Below, piece after piece: positions 1-7,125 of a stretch of DNA of 13,490 nt. Origin of the DNA: Phycisphaerae bacterium (GTDB lineage Bacteria > Planctomycetota > Phycisphaerae > Phycisphaerales > SM1A02); assembly GCA_002690755.1 (NCBI GenBank), contig NZFT01000053.1, positions 8,963 to 22,452 of the forward strand. Reading direction: 5' to 3'. Each line of letters begins with the position of its first letter. The first letter of the stretch is position 1. A program made the position numbers and the translations under genes. Below the pieces are notes generated by a model. The model was given only the letters and a program-made list of their open reading frames with translations, was not told where the DNA came from and did not search any database.

Positions 1-66
1 CCCCGTGCCGCGGTCGCGAAGCTCGACGCCGCGAAGAAGCCGGGCGCGAAGGACACCGACGCCTGA
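1..66 (+). CDS. C-terminal end of an unidentified protein (partial)
   Basis: The first 21 codons visible end in TGA at 64-66. The frame has G or C at nearly every third position, as in the other genes of this window, so it is very likely the tail of a real plus-strand gene that begins outside the window. The visible peptide is rich in alanine, lysine and aspartate (ends KKPGAKDTDA), a flexible charged tail with no recognisable domain. A strong hairpin terminator follows 32 bases after the stop, which supports this being the 3' end of a transcription unit. It converges with the HTH-methyltransferase gene on the other strand. Its function cannot be told from this fragment. Confidence 0.6.
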   Translation, partial: PRAAVAKLDAAKKPGAKDTDA

Positions 67-98
67 ACCCCCGAAGGAGACGGAGGATTCGAGAATCA

Positions 99-133
99 GG
101 AACGCGACGCCTTCAAGGCGTCGCGTTCTTCTT
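99..133 (+). terminator. Rho-independent terminator
   Basis: AACGCGACGCCTT at 101-113 is perfectly complementary to 115-127, giving a long GC-rich hairpin that G100-C128 can extend. On the plus strand it is followed by the pyrimidine run CTTCTTATTC. It lies just after the stop at 66 and before the minus-strand stop at 162. The sequence following the stem on the minus strand is less U-rich, so the terminator works best for the plus-strand gene, but the hairpin could also slow transcripts arriving from the opposite direction. Confidence 0.85.
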
Positions 134-161
134 ATTCAAGGCATCCCCGGACCGATCGAGC

Positions 162-1124
162 TCAGGATCGCTTGAAGAGCGAAGCCGCGAAGAGACCGGG
201 CCCCTTCCCACCGGGCATCGGACGAAGGCGACGCCAGCAGACGCGACCGAATCCACCGCGTTCCCCCAGCTCGAGGATCGTCGACTCCTCGAATCCCAGA
301 TGCTCGTGCCCCATGGTGAGTTGATAGGTGTCGCGGTCATGGGCGACCATGTCGACCACCAGCAGCACCCCACCCGGCCGAATGATCCGGGCCGCCTCGG
401 AGATCGCGGCCGCGGGCTCCGGAAGGTGATGCAGGACCAGCATCATCACCGCCGCGTCCACCGACTCCGATTCCAGGTCGAGATCGAGCAGATCCCCCTC
501 GACGAAGCGGATGTTGTTGAATTCCCCGAGTCGTTTCCTCGACGCTTCGAGCATGGCCCGCTCACGATCGACCGCGACGACTTCCGCCACGATCGGGGCG
601 AGCCGTTCCGCCGCATCACCCGTGCCACAACCGAGATCGGCGACGACCCAGTCCGGATCGAGAAGACCAAGCATCGCATCGACCCCGAAACCCGTGCCGA
701 AAAGCTCGTGGCGGACCTCGTGCCACTCTCCACCGATGCGTCCGAAGAACGCCTGCGAATCCGACCGACGGCTGGCAAGGACCTCCTTGAGCCGGCTGGC
801 ATCGTCCAGAAAGACCGGACTCGACTCGAGGCGATCACGGGTGGTCTCCCAGAGTCGGCGAAGATCCGGATCGAGGGCGTCCACCGGAAGCCGGTAGAGA
901 CTCGCCGTGCCTTCGGATCGCTTCGCGATCCAACCGTGTTCGTGCAACGCCTTGAGATGCCGGCTGACCGTCGACTGCGGCAGTTGTGACGCGGTCGCGA
1001 GTTCACCGACGCCCAGTTCCGTTCGTTCCACCAGAAGCAGGAGACGCACGCGAGCGAGGTCCCCGAGCTGTGCGAGGTTCGACAGCCACTCGTCCGGGCG
1101 TCCGGTGGAATTCGATTCGCTCAC
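162..1124 (-). CDS. ArsR-family HTH regulator fused to a SAM-dependent methyltransferase
   Basis: This 320-residue protein has two domains. Residues about 12-80 form an ArsR-type winged helix: recognition helix around residues 48-62 (LPQSTVSRHLKAL), wing around 68-78. The metal-binding ELCVC motif of metal-sensing ArsR proteins reads ELGVG here, so this is not a classical metal sensor. Residues about 140-290 are a class I methyltransferase, with the SAM-binding loop VADLGCGTGD at 161-170, an acidic residue after strand 2 (VVAVDRE), GDLLDLDL at 210-217 and LHHLPEP at 231-237. This architecture is known in bacterial regulators, including ones tied to the SAM/homocysteine cycle (SahR-like); assigning that role here is inference. 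The start is GTG at 1122-1124 with GAGGAG at 1135-1140, 10 bases upstream and overlapping the TPR gene's stop codon. The gene is very probably co-transcribed with that lipoprotein. Target genes are unknown. Confidence 0.88.
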   Translation of the reverse strand: MSESNSTGRPDEWLSNLAQLGDLARVRLLLLVERTELGVGELATASQLPQSTVSRHLKALHEHGWIAKRSEGTASLYRLPVDALDPDLRRLWETTRDRLESSPVFLDDASRLKEVLASRRSDSQAFFGRIGGEWHEVRHELFGTGFGVDAMLGLLDPDWVVADLGCGTGDAAERLAPIVAEVVAVDRERAMLEASRKRLGEFNNIRFVEGDLLDLDLESESVDAAVMMLVLHHLPEPAAAISEAARIIRPGGVLLVVDMVAHDRDTYQLTMGHEHLGFEESTILELGERGGFGRVCWRRLRPMPGGKGPGLFAASLFKRS

Positions 1125-1138
1125 GGCGAGAAGTCTCC

Positions 1139-1855
1139 TCAGACCCCGGGCGGCAGCGCGATGGTCGGCCCGGGAACCTCTCCGAACTCCCGGAGCCGGT
1201 CGGAGATCGACTGGTCGCCCGGATCGATGCCGTAGGCCTGACGGAGTCGACGGAGGGCCAGCGCCTCGTCACCGAGTCGCTCGGCCAGATCCGCTGCTGC
1301 GACGTAGGCCCCCGCGGTGGTCGCGGGCTCCAGCTCGATCGCACGTTCAATCGCGTCCCGCGCGGTGTCCGGATCATCGAGTTCCATCGCGAATCCCGCG
1401 AGTTCGAGCCACGCGTCGGCGTCCTCGTTGTCGATGGCCCAGGTTCGAAGCAGTTGGAAGGCCCGGTCGTACTCGCTGCTCTGGAACTCAGCGCCCGCGA
1501 GGAGCAGCACCAGATCACGATCACCGGGACGACGGGCCGTCGCGGTCATGAAGACCTTCGCCGCTTCGGAGGGACGATCGAGTTCCAGCATGCATCGGCC
1601 GTACATCTCGAGGGCGTCGGCGTTACCCGGCTCCCGGTCGAGGATCCGTTCGTAGTAACCGGCGGCGGATTCGAAGCGGCCCCAGCGGAACTCGTGGTCG
1701 CCGTCCTTCTGAAGTTTCACGCTGGGCGGCGTCGAACGCTGCTCACCGGTCGATTCGCATCCGATGGAGGACGCCCCGAGGACGACGACCGAGGATGCGA
1801 CCACCAGTCGAAGAAACGTGCGAGCAGGACCGGAATGTTGGATGAAGGGGTTCAT
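1139..1855 (-). CDS. Tetratricopeptide-repeat lipoprotein
   Basis: This is a 238-residue exported TPR protein. The N-terminus has a short basic stretch, a hydrophobic segment around residues 15-31 and SSIGC at 29-33, a slightly atypical lipobox with C33 as the probable lipidated residue. About five degenerate TPR units span residues 50-225, with repeated patterns such as YYERILDREPGNADAL and AIERAIELEP. The start is set at ATG 1853-1855 because AGGAG lies 5 bases upstream (1861-1865) and the signal peptide begins there; a longer open frame reaching 1918 lacks both. TPR proteins act as protein-binding scaffolds, but the partner is not visible here. The stop lies 14 bases before the HTH-methyltransferase start, which suggests one operon. 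The TPR fold is firmly supported; the biological role is unknown. Confidence 0.88.
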   Translation of the reverse strand: MNPFIQHSGPARTFLRLVVASSVVVLGASSIGCESTGEQRSTPPSVKLQKDGDHEFRWGRFESAAGYYERILDREPGNADALEMYGRCMLELDRPSEAAKVFMTATARRPGDRDLVLLLAGAEFQSSEYDRAFQLLRTWAIDNEDADAWLELAGFAMELDDPDTARDAIERAIELEPATTAGAYVAAADLAERLGDEALALRRLRQAYGIDPGDQSISDRLREFGEVPGPTIALPPGV

Positions 1856-1860
1856 GAAGA

Positions 1861-1865
1861 CTCCT
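1861..1865 (-). promoter_or_regulatory. Shine-Dalgarno site that fixes the TPR lipoprotein start
   Basis: On the minus strand AGGAG sits 5 bases before ATG 1853-1855. It selects this codon over the in-frame upstream extension to 1918. Confidence 0.7.
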
Positions 1866-1887
1866 GCGCAATCGGGCTCTGGCGAAT

Positions 1888-1922
1888 TCGGGGAACGCCA
1901 CCTCCCCGATCGTCGCATGATA
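1888..1922 (-). promoter_or_regulatory. Candidate promoter and inverted repeat upstream of the TPR/HTH operon
   Basis: The 123-base region between the divergent genes holds a perfect 7-base inverted repeat, TCGGGGA at 1888-1894 and TCCCCGA at 1903-1909, with an 8-base spacer. On the minus strand TATCAT (1917-1922) resembles a -10 box and would place the transcript start near 1910, next to the repeat. I see no convincing -35 box. The repeat could be an operator, perhaps for the HTH protein encoded in this operon, or a hairpin in the 5' leader. This is inference from position and symmetry only. Confidence 0.3.
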
Positions 1923-1978
1923 CGGTGGAGCGGCCCCCCCCGCGATCACCCTCGACCCCCGGCCGGATCGATCACGCA

Positions 1979-2422
1979 ATGCTCCGAACGTCGATTCTCC
2001 GACATGAGCCGGCTCCGGAAGGCCCGGCCCCCCATTTCGACTGGTTGCTGGAAGCCGGTCTCGAGACACCCGATGACGCCCGCGTGGTGCCCACCTTCCG
2101 AATTCACCGGAGACCCGATCACCTCGACGTCGGTGAGACCGCGGCCCTCGAGCGGATCGACGACCATCGTGGCATCTGGCTGGAACGGCCCGAACGAGGG
2201 CCCGTCGAGCTGGACCCGCCGCTCGGCACGGCGACCCCGGTTCGAGTCGGCGAGATTCGGCGCTCCGCCGGGATGAAGGACCGATTGATGGAATGCACCG
2301 TTCGATGGTCCCAATCAACCGTTCCGATGACGTATCGGATCGAGACGATCGCCGATCGCCATCTTCGCGTCACCCGAATCGCAGGACCCGCTTCCAAAGC
2401 CACTGGAGGACCGCCCCGATGA
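1979..2422 (+). CDS. Small protein resembling the LigD 3'-phosphoesterase domain
   Basis: This 147-residue cytoplasmic protein has no signal or membrane segment. The opening (ILRHE, then PHFDWLLEAG at 18-27) and a later DDHRGIW at 61-67 resemble the pattern of LigD phosphoesterase domains, where a strand is followed by H-x-D near LHWDFRLE, and of short standalone planctomycete proteins of that type. In LigD, His and Asp of this motif and a later His bind the metal and phosphate. Here H19, D21 and H63 could match, but the Arg of the DxR motif is replaced by Leu, so activity is uncertain. Start ATG 1979-1981 lacks a strong ribosome site; the frame stays open further upstream but only antisense to the TPR gene. 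The stop TGA overlaps the ATG of the DUF456 gene. The family call is tentative; the existence of a coding gene is more secure. Confidence 0.6.
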   Translation: MLRTSILRHEPAPEGPAPHFDWLLEAGLETPDDARVVPTFRIHRRPDHLDVGETAALERIDDHRGIWLERPERGPVELDPPLGTATPVRVGEIRRSAGMKDRLMECTVRWSQSTVPMTYRIETIADRHLRVTRIAGPASKATGGPPR

Positions 2423-2949
2423 CCATCCTGATTGGAATCGTCTTCACTCTGATTTCAGCGGTCTTGGTCGCGATCGCGGCACTCGGACTTCCGGGCACCT
2501 GGCTGATCATCGCCTTCGCGGCCCTGATCGACGTCGTCGAACTGCTCTGGAAGGGGGATTCGGAACCGACGTTCGGCTGGGTGGCGTTCGCGATCGCCCT
2601 GCTGCTCGCCGCCGCCGCGGAAGTCGTCGAGTTCCTTGCGGGCGCGGCCGGGGCCAAGGCCGGCGGCGCCAGTCGTCGGGGCACCGTCGGGGCGCTGATC
2701 GGCGGCTTCGTCGGCGGCATCGTCGGAACGTTCGTGATTCCCATTCCACTCGTGGGGACGCTGGTCGGCGCCGCCCTCGGCGCCGGAGGCGGCGCGCTGA
2801 TCGGGGAACTCACCCGCGAGGGCGCGGGACTTCGCGACACCGTCAAGCCCGCGACGGGTGCCGCTGCGGGCAGAGTCGCGGGAACCGTGGTCAAGATCGG
2901 CTTCGCGATCGCGATCTGGATCCAGCTCAGCGTCGCCGCGTTCGTCTGA
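2419..2949 (+). CDS. DUF456 family membrane protein
   Basis: This is a 176-residue inner-membrane protein of unknown function. It matches the DUF456 pattern: an N-terminal hydrophobic helix followed by GLPGTWLII (residues 24-32), a second helix over a hydrophobic Ala/Leu-rich stretch ending in AEVVEFLAG, then GAKAGGASRRGTVGALIGG and Gly-rich helices with IPLVGTLVGAALGAGGG and GELTREG, ending in a last hydrophobic helix. The many small-residue motifs suggest tightly packed helices. The start is ATG 2419-2421, which shares bases with the previous gene's stop (ATGA) and has GGAGG at 2405-2409, so translation of the two genes is probably coupled. It ends 19 bases before the convergent pilB gene; a weak 5-base inverted repeat GACCG/CGGTC (2948-2952, 2961-2965) lies between, without a T-run. 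The family is recognised with good confidence; no function is established. Confidence 0.87.
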   Translation: MTILIGIVFTLISAVLVAIAALGLPGTWLIIAFAALIDVVELLWKGDSEPTFGWVAFAIALLLAAAAEVVEFLAGAAGAKAGGASRRGTVGALIGGFVGGIVGTFVIPIPLVGTLVGAALGAGGGALIGELTREGAGLRDTVKPATGAAAGRVAGTVVKIGFAIAIWIQLSVAAFV

Positions 2950-2968
2950 CCGTCCGCGATCGGTCGAT

Positions 2969-5020
2969 TCAGATCGTCGCTTCGGTGACCCGGAGGACCT
3001 CTTCCACCGTGGTCCGCCCCTCGAGCACCTTCCGGAATCCGTCCTCGCGAAGCGAGACCATGCCCCGCTCGCAGCAGATGCGACGGAACTCGGTCACGTT
3101 GGGACTCGACGCGATGAGATCGCGAAGATGGTCGTCGAAGACCAGAAGTTCGTAGAGTCCCAGGCGCCCGGAGTAACCGCTGTTGCGACACGCCTCGCAC
3201 CCTCGGCCCTGCGGAAGCGTCGCGCCGTCGATCCCGTGGACCACGAGGAATTCGCGCATCTCCTCGGGGACCGGCACGTCCTCGACGCACGCGGGACAGA
3301 TTCGTCGGACCAGCCGCTGGGCGAGCACGCCGTTCAACGCCGCCCCCACCAGGAAAGGTTCGACCCCGATGTTGACCAGTCGGGTGACCGAGCTCGGTGC
3401 ATCGTTGGTGTGAAGGGTCGACAGCACGAGGTGACCGGTCAACGCCGCCTGGACCGCGATCGATGCGGTCTCGTGGTCCCGGATCTCACCGACCATCACC
3501 ACGTCCGGGTCCTGCCGAAGCAGGGCCTTGAGGGCCCGCGCGAAGGTCATGTCGATCATCGCGTGGGTCTGGATCTGGGTGACCCCGGGAAGGTTGTATT
3601 CGACCGGATCCTCGACGGTCGAGATGTTCAACCGCTTCATGTCCATCTGACGGAGCGACGAGTAGAGCGTGGTCGTCTTGCCCGAGCCGGTCGGACCGGT
3701 GACCAGGATGATCCCATGCGGCTGATCGATCTGATTCTTCCAGAGCGTCAGCGTGTCCTGGCTGAAGCCGAGATCGTCGAGCGAGACCTGGATCGCCTGA
3801 TCGTCGAGAATTCGCATCACGGTCTTCTCACCATTGGCGGTGGGGACCGTGGAGAGTCGGAGATCGAGCCGACGATTCATCACCGTGGCCCGGATGCGTC
3901 CGTCCTGCGGAAGCCGACGTTCCGCGATGTCGAGGTTCGCCATGATCTTCAGACGACTGGTCAGGGCCGCGTGCATCTTCTTCGGCGGCGTCATGGCCTC
4001 GTAGAGGATCCCGTCGATCCGGAGTCGGACCTTCAGATGCTTCTCGCCGGGCTCGATGTGGATGTCCGATGCGCCTTCCTGCAGCGCGGTCTGGATGATG
4101 TGGTTCACGTAGCGAACGACCGGGGAGCTCTCCGCCTCGAGCTCCAGATCGGTCTCGGACTCCTCGGTCTTCTCGAACTCGACGTCATCCTCCTCGACGT
4201 CCGCGAGAATCGCCTCGATGTCGGTGCTGGGCTGGTCGTCACCACCTTCGAGGGCCCGGATCGCATCGACGACCTCTCCGCCACAGACCAGCACGTGCTT
4301 GACGACCGAAACCCCGAGCCGGCGCTTCAACTCGTCGAGCAGGAAGACGTCGTCGGGACTGGTGGTCCCGATCACCGTGCGGGTGCCTTCGCTTCGAAGC
4401 GGGATGACTCGATGTTCCAGGCAGTAGTCGACGCCCAGTCGCTTCATCTGGGTGGCGTCGACGGTTTCGACGCCGACCCTGACGAAGTCGATTTTCGAGA
4501 TCTCGGCGACGCCACGCTGCACGATCGATTCGTCGATCTCCATTTCGAGGAGGATCGCCGCGAGCAGACGATCCGGCGTCTGCGCCTGGAGACGGCGGGC
4601 GGTGTCGCGGCTTCCGTCGTCGATCTCCTCGCGTGCGTGGAGAAGATCGATGAGATCACGGTGGCCGGTCGCGGAATCGTGATCGGGCACGAACAGGTCC
4701 CGGAGCGCGTCATCCGGACGGGTGGGCCGGACTCGATCATGTTCGATCGCCATCGCGGGGTCGATCTCGGCGTCGAGACCGGAACCCGTGTTGAAATCGG
4801 GCGGACGGACGCTGGTCTCCGGGGCCTTGGAATCGACGGCGGCGCGGGCCGGCATCGAGCCGGACGCGTCGCGATCGACCGGCGCGGAGTCCCCGACGGC
4901 GTCGGACCCGCACCCGCCGTCGGCGGAGGGTTCCTTCGGCGCGTCCTCGGATGGTTCGCCGAGGTCTCGCAGCAGTCGCTCGATGTCGAATCGTCCCACG
5001 TCGTCTCCAGTCCGGGCCAT
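2969..5020 (-). CDS. pilB: Type IV pilus / type II secretion assembly ATPase (PilB/GspE)
   Basis: This 683-residue cytoplasmic hexameric ATPase powers pilin or pseudopilin assembly. Domains in order: a low-complexity N-terminal region (about 1-145); a GspE-N/MshEN-like domain (about 148-250) without the usual c-di-GMP-binding RLGxxL signature; an acidic linker (about 260-299); and the N2 plus ATPase core (about 300-680). Diagnostic motifs are Walker A GPTGSGKTT at 442-450, Asp box EDPVEYNLPGV at 460-470, Walker B with DPDVVMVGEIRD at 504-515, His box TGHLVLSTLHTND at 528-540, and a zinc site C575/C578 with C608/C611. The zinc site and N-terminal domain separate it from the retraction ATPase PilT. 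It is last in the pilM-N-O-P-like-B cluster, 34 bases after the previous stop, and PilB is preferred over GspE because PilM is present. An alternative GTG start at 4999 is better placed for ribosome binding. Confidence 0.95.
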   Translation of the reverse strand: MARTGDDVGRFDIERLLRDLGEPSEDAPKEPSADGGCGSDAVGDSAPVDRDASGSMPARAAVDSKAPETSVRPPDFNTGSGLDAEIDPAMAIEHDRVRPTRPDDALRDLFVPDHDSATGHRDLIDLLHAREEIDDGSRDTARRLQAQTPDRLLAAILLEMEIDESIVQRGVAEISKIDFVRVGVETVDATQMKRLGVDYCLEHRVIPLRSEGTRTVIGTTSPDDVFLLDELKRRLGVSVVKHVLVCGGEVVDAIRALEGGDDQPSTDIEAILADVEEDDVEFEKTEESETDLELEAESSPVVRYVNHIIQTALQEGASDIHIEPGEKHLKVRLRIDGILYEAMTPPKKMHAALTSRLKIMANLDIAERRLPQDGRIRATVMNRRLDLRLSTVPTANGEKTVMRILDDQAIQVSLDDLGFSQDTLTLWKNQIDQPHGIILVTGPTGSGKTTTLYSSLRQMDMKRLNISTVEDPVEYNLPGVTQIQTHAMIDMTFARALKALLRQDPDVVMVGEIRDHETASIAVQAALTGHLVLSTLHTNDAPSSVTRLVNIGVEPFLVGAALNGVLAQRLVRRICPACVEDVPVPEEMREFLVVHGIDGATLPQGRGCEACRNSGYSGRLGLYELLVFDDHLRDLIASSPNVTEFRRICCERGMVSLREDGFRKVLEGRTTVEEVLRVTEATI
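4997..5008 (-). promoter_or_regulatory. Alternative start with Shine-Dalgarno for pilB
   Basis: On the minus strand GGAG (5005-5008) lies 5 bases before an in-frame GTG (4997-4999), giving a protein that begins GRFDIERLLRDLGE and is seven residues shorter. The annotated ATG at 5018-5020 is preceded only by the imperfect GGGGATTCGGG. The GTG may be the true start. Confidence 0.45.
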
Positions 5021-5054
5021 CCCGAATCCCCGAAATCCCTCGCTGGCCGTTCGA

Positions 5055-5798
5055 TCAGAAGTTGCGCTTCACACCGACTTCGATCCGCCTGGCATGTCGC
5101 GGTTCGGAGAGACGAGAGACGAACACCACGCCGTCGTGGCCGATGCGCTCGACTTCGAATCCGTACTCCTCGCCCTCGTGCGGGACATCGAAGACGTCCC
5201 CGACCATGATTCGATGACCGTTGAGGACGGCCTGGGCTCGCGGTGAGTCGGGCGCGAGAATCGCGCTCACGTTCATCAGCGATCCGATCTCGTCGATCGT
5301 GTCGTCGAAGGCGTCCTTGATCTGATCGATGGTGCTGACCGGGCGCTGGGCCATCGAAGTCATCTCCACCGCGGCCAGATCGATCTCCCCCCAGTACCGG
5401 AAGGGTTCTTCCTTCTTCAGATCGTCGGTGGGCACCTGCAGGTCGTTGAGGCGATCCTTGTCGAGCCTTTCGAGGACGCGGAGATCCTCGAGACCGAGTA
5501 CCGCTCCATCCTTCTCCGCGTCGATGATCCACTTGCCCACCGCGATCCGGTCTCCCGGCTCACCGGTGGCGGCGACCCCGCGTCCGAGGAACCGCATCGA
5601 CCAGAGCCCGGCCGCCGACGCCAGCAGCACGCCGATGAAGAGCATGGTTCCGGCGTCGATCCGCCGACCCGTGCCGCTCTTGACCGCTTCGGCGAAGCCG
5701 TCGTCGACCGAGAAGTCGACCGTACCGCCGCGGATCATGGGATCGTCGATCGAATCAACGGCGTGGTCGCTGCCGTGCTTGTCGTTCAGTCCACTCAT
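5055..5798 (-). CDS. PilP/GspC-like inner-membrane protein of the pilus cluster
   Basis: This 247-residue protein has a short cytoplasmic N-terminus, one transmembrane helix at about 48-70 (TMLFIGVLLASAAGLWSM) and a large periplasmic part. The C-terminal piece (about 175-240) contains VLNGHRIMVGDVFDV followed by FEVERIGHDGVVFVS. This fits the small beta-sheet 'HR' domain shared by PilP and GspC, in which a bound segment is followed by a GD turn and a V-x-x-I-x-x-D-x-V strand. In PilMNOP systems that domain links the inner-membrane complex to the secretin. The gene occupies the pilP position, right after pilO with ATGA overlap (5795-5798) and before pilB. AAGGTG lies 6 bases upstream of the ATG. 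There is no lipoprotein signal, unlike classical PilP, so the topology is closer to GspC. The assignment rests on position and weak similarity. Confidence 0.72.
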   Translation of the reverse strand: MSGLNDKHGSDHAVDSIDDPMIRGGTVDFSVDDGFAEAVKSGTGRRIDAGTMLFIGVLLASAAGLWSMRFLGRGVAATGEPGDRIAVGKWIIDAEKDGAVLGLEDLRVLERLDKDRLNDLQVPTDDLKKEEPFRYWGEIDLAAVEMTSMAQRPVSTIDQIKDAFDDTIDEIGSLMNVSAILAPDSPRAQAVLNGHRIMVGDVFDVPHEGEEYGFEVERIGHDGVVFVSRLSEPRHARRIEVGVKRNF

Positions 5799-6373
5799 GC
5801 GTCACCTTCCAATTCACCTTCGCAGTAGATGACTACGGTCATCGAAGCGTCGATCTGCCCCGGGGGGGTGTCTTCGTCGTCGACTCGGCCACGAGACTCG
5901 ACCAGATTCCGCTGGAGCTTCAGATCCCGGACCCGCGTGATGCGGGGAAGTCGTTCGAGATCGATGAGAAAGCGGTAGAGGCCGCGAAAACTTCCGTCGA
6001 TCTCGAGCGACAACGGAATCTCCGCGTAGCCCTGGGTCTCGGTCCGGTTCAGGGCCCGGATCGAGGAGATGCCGAGCGCGTTTCGCTCTCCGATCCGATG
6101 GATCTCGGCGAGCATGTCGTCGACCTCGTTCGCGTCGGGGATGTTCTGCCGGAAATCAGCGAGCCGGAGTTCGGCTTCATCGATCGCGTTGCGGACGTCG
6201 CCGACCTCGAGCGTGAGCTGATCCAGTCGGACCAACGTCGATTCCATCTGGGCGATCTCCCGCCGGGACTGCTCGATGTCCTGATTGCGAGGTTCGAACA
6301 CGAAGAACCACGCGGCCACGGGAATCGCGGCGAGCACCAGCAGGAAGATCATTTCACGGATGCCAAGCTTCAT
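5795..6373 (-). CDS. pilO: Type IV pilus alignment protein PilO
   Basis: This is a 192-residue bitopic inner-membrane protein. It has a short cytoplasmic N-terminus, a transmembrane helix at about 8-25 (IFLLVLAAIPVAAWFFVF), then a coiled coil at about 28-75 (EQSRREIAQMESTLVRLDQL), and a ferredoxin-like periplasmic domain from about 80. Typical PilO features are present: QNIPDANEVDDMLAEI and the LEIDGSFRGLYRFLIDLERLPRI segment near 122-145. PilO pairs with PilN in the periplasm to form the ring that aligns the pilus motor with the envelope. The start is ATG 6371-6373, sharing bases with the pilN stop; a longer open frame upstream runs antiparallel to no sensible domain and is rejected. The length is normal for the family. 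Confidence 0.9.
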   Translation of the reverse strand: MKLGIREMIFLLVLAAIPVAAWFFVFEPRNQDIEQSRREIAQMESTLVRLDQLTLEVGDVRNAIDEAELRLADFRQNIPDANEVDDMLAEIHRIGERNALGISSIRALNRTETQGYAEIPLSLEIDGSFRGLYRFLIDLERLPRITRVRDLKLQRNLVESRGRVDDEDTPPGQIDASMTVVIYCEGELEGDA

Positions 6374-7110
6374 CGTCCATCCTCCGTCCCGGTGGCGACG
6401 ACGCCCGCGATGCTGCGGGTCTCGCGGATGTCGGCTTCGGGATCGATTTCGAAGAGGATCCGGTACTCCCGCATCGGGCGACCGTCGATCTCCTTCTCCT
6501 GGGTGTGATCGAGTCTGACTCGTCTGAAGATCTCGACCTTCACCAGCGCGTCGATGAATCGCGAGACCTCGTCGAGCGACGGCGCGAGCCCTTCGAGCGT
6601 CACCCGCGAAGCCCATCGTCGCGGCTCCGGACGAGGCTCGTCCGCCACGAGATCCGGCTCGGCCGAACGCTGCTTCCGACTGGCTCCCAGCGTCGTGACC
6701 GCCGAGGGCTTCGCCCGCGCCGGCTTGATCTCGTCGGTCTCCAACCCCACCCGCATCAGGCTGAGTTCGGTGGGCATCTGCCGCACCAGCTCCGCGAGCA
6801 GATTGGATCGAGGCACGGTATCCACGAGACCGACCGCGATGTGCGCCTTGTCGACCATGCGACTGACCCGCATCTCGTAGGCGTCCATTTCGGCGATCCG
6901 GTCGGCCGCCGCGACGAAACGCTGGTTGACCGCGGCCCGGGCCGAACGCACGCCGGTCCAGTTGCGCTGGGTCACCCAGAAGGCGGTCGTCACTCCGAAC
7001 ATCACCAGCACGAAGAGCGTGACCGCGAGCACGGTCATGCGTCGCTCCGCCCGTTTCGCGACGTAGTCTTCGGGAAGGAAACCGGAATTGAAGTTCTTGT
7101 TGTCGGTCAT
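6370..7110 (-). CDS. pilN: Type IV pilus assembly protein PilN
   Basis: This 246-residue bitopic inner-membrane protein begins with a short cytoplasmic tail that includes NFNSGFLPEDYVAKRAERR. That segment matches the 'N-L-L-P' peptide with which PilN docks onto PilM. A transmembrane helix follows at about 25-46, then a helical segment (about 50-90) and a ferredoxin-like periplasmic domain in two pieces: VPRSNLLAELVRQMPTELSLMRV at about 99-121 and ASRVTLEGLAPSLDEVSRFIDAL at about 167-189. A polar linker of some 45 residues (about 123-166) splits the domain and makes the protein longer than typical PilN (roughly 180-200). The ATG at 7108-7110 has GGAG 5 bases upstream and lies 15 bases after the pilM stop; the stop overlaps the pilO start. 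Partner: PilO in the membrane, PilM in the cytoplasm. Confidence 0.88.
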   Translation of the reverse strand: MTDNKNFNSGFLPEDYVAKRAERRMTVLAVTLFVLVMFGVTTAFWVTQRNWTGVRSARAAVNQRFVAAADRIAEMDAYEMRVSRMVDKAHIAVGLVDTVPRSNLLAELVRQMPTELSLMRVGLETDEIKPARAKPSAVTTLGASRKQRSAEPDLVADEPRPEPRRWASRVTLEGLAPSLDEVSRFIDALVKVEIFRRVRLDHTQEKEIDGRPMREYRILFEIDPEADIRETRSIAGVVATGTEDGR

Positions 7111-7125
7111 GACGTCTCCAGCCGA

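Noticed and set aside
986..1978. Upstream extension of the LigD-like frame and other plus-strand frames through the TPR gene
   Set aside because: This stretch is antisense to a clear TPR coding region; the family-like sequence begins only at the ATG 1979.
2948..2965. Bidirectional terminator between DUF456 and pilB
   Set aside because: There is only a 5-base stem with an 8-base loop and no T-run on either side, too weak to call.
2858..5209. Very long plus-strand open frame of 783 codons
   Set aside because: It is antisense to pilB, whose motifs are unmistakable. In DNA this GC-rich, antisense frames stay open by chance because stop codons are rare, and the translation shows no domain.
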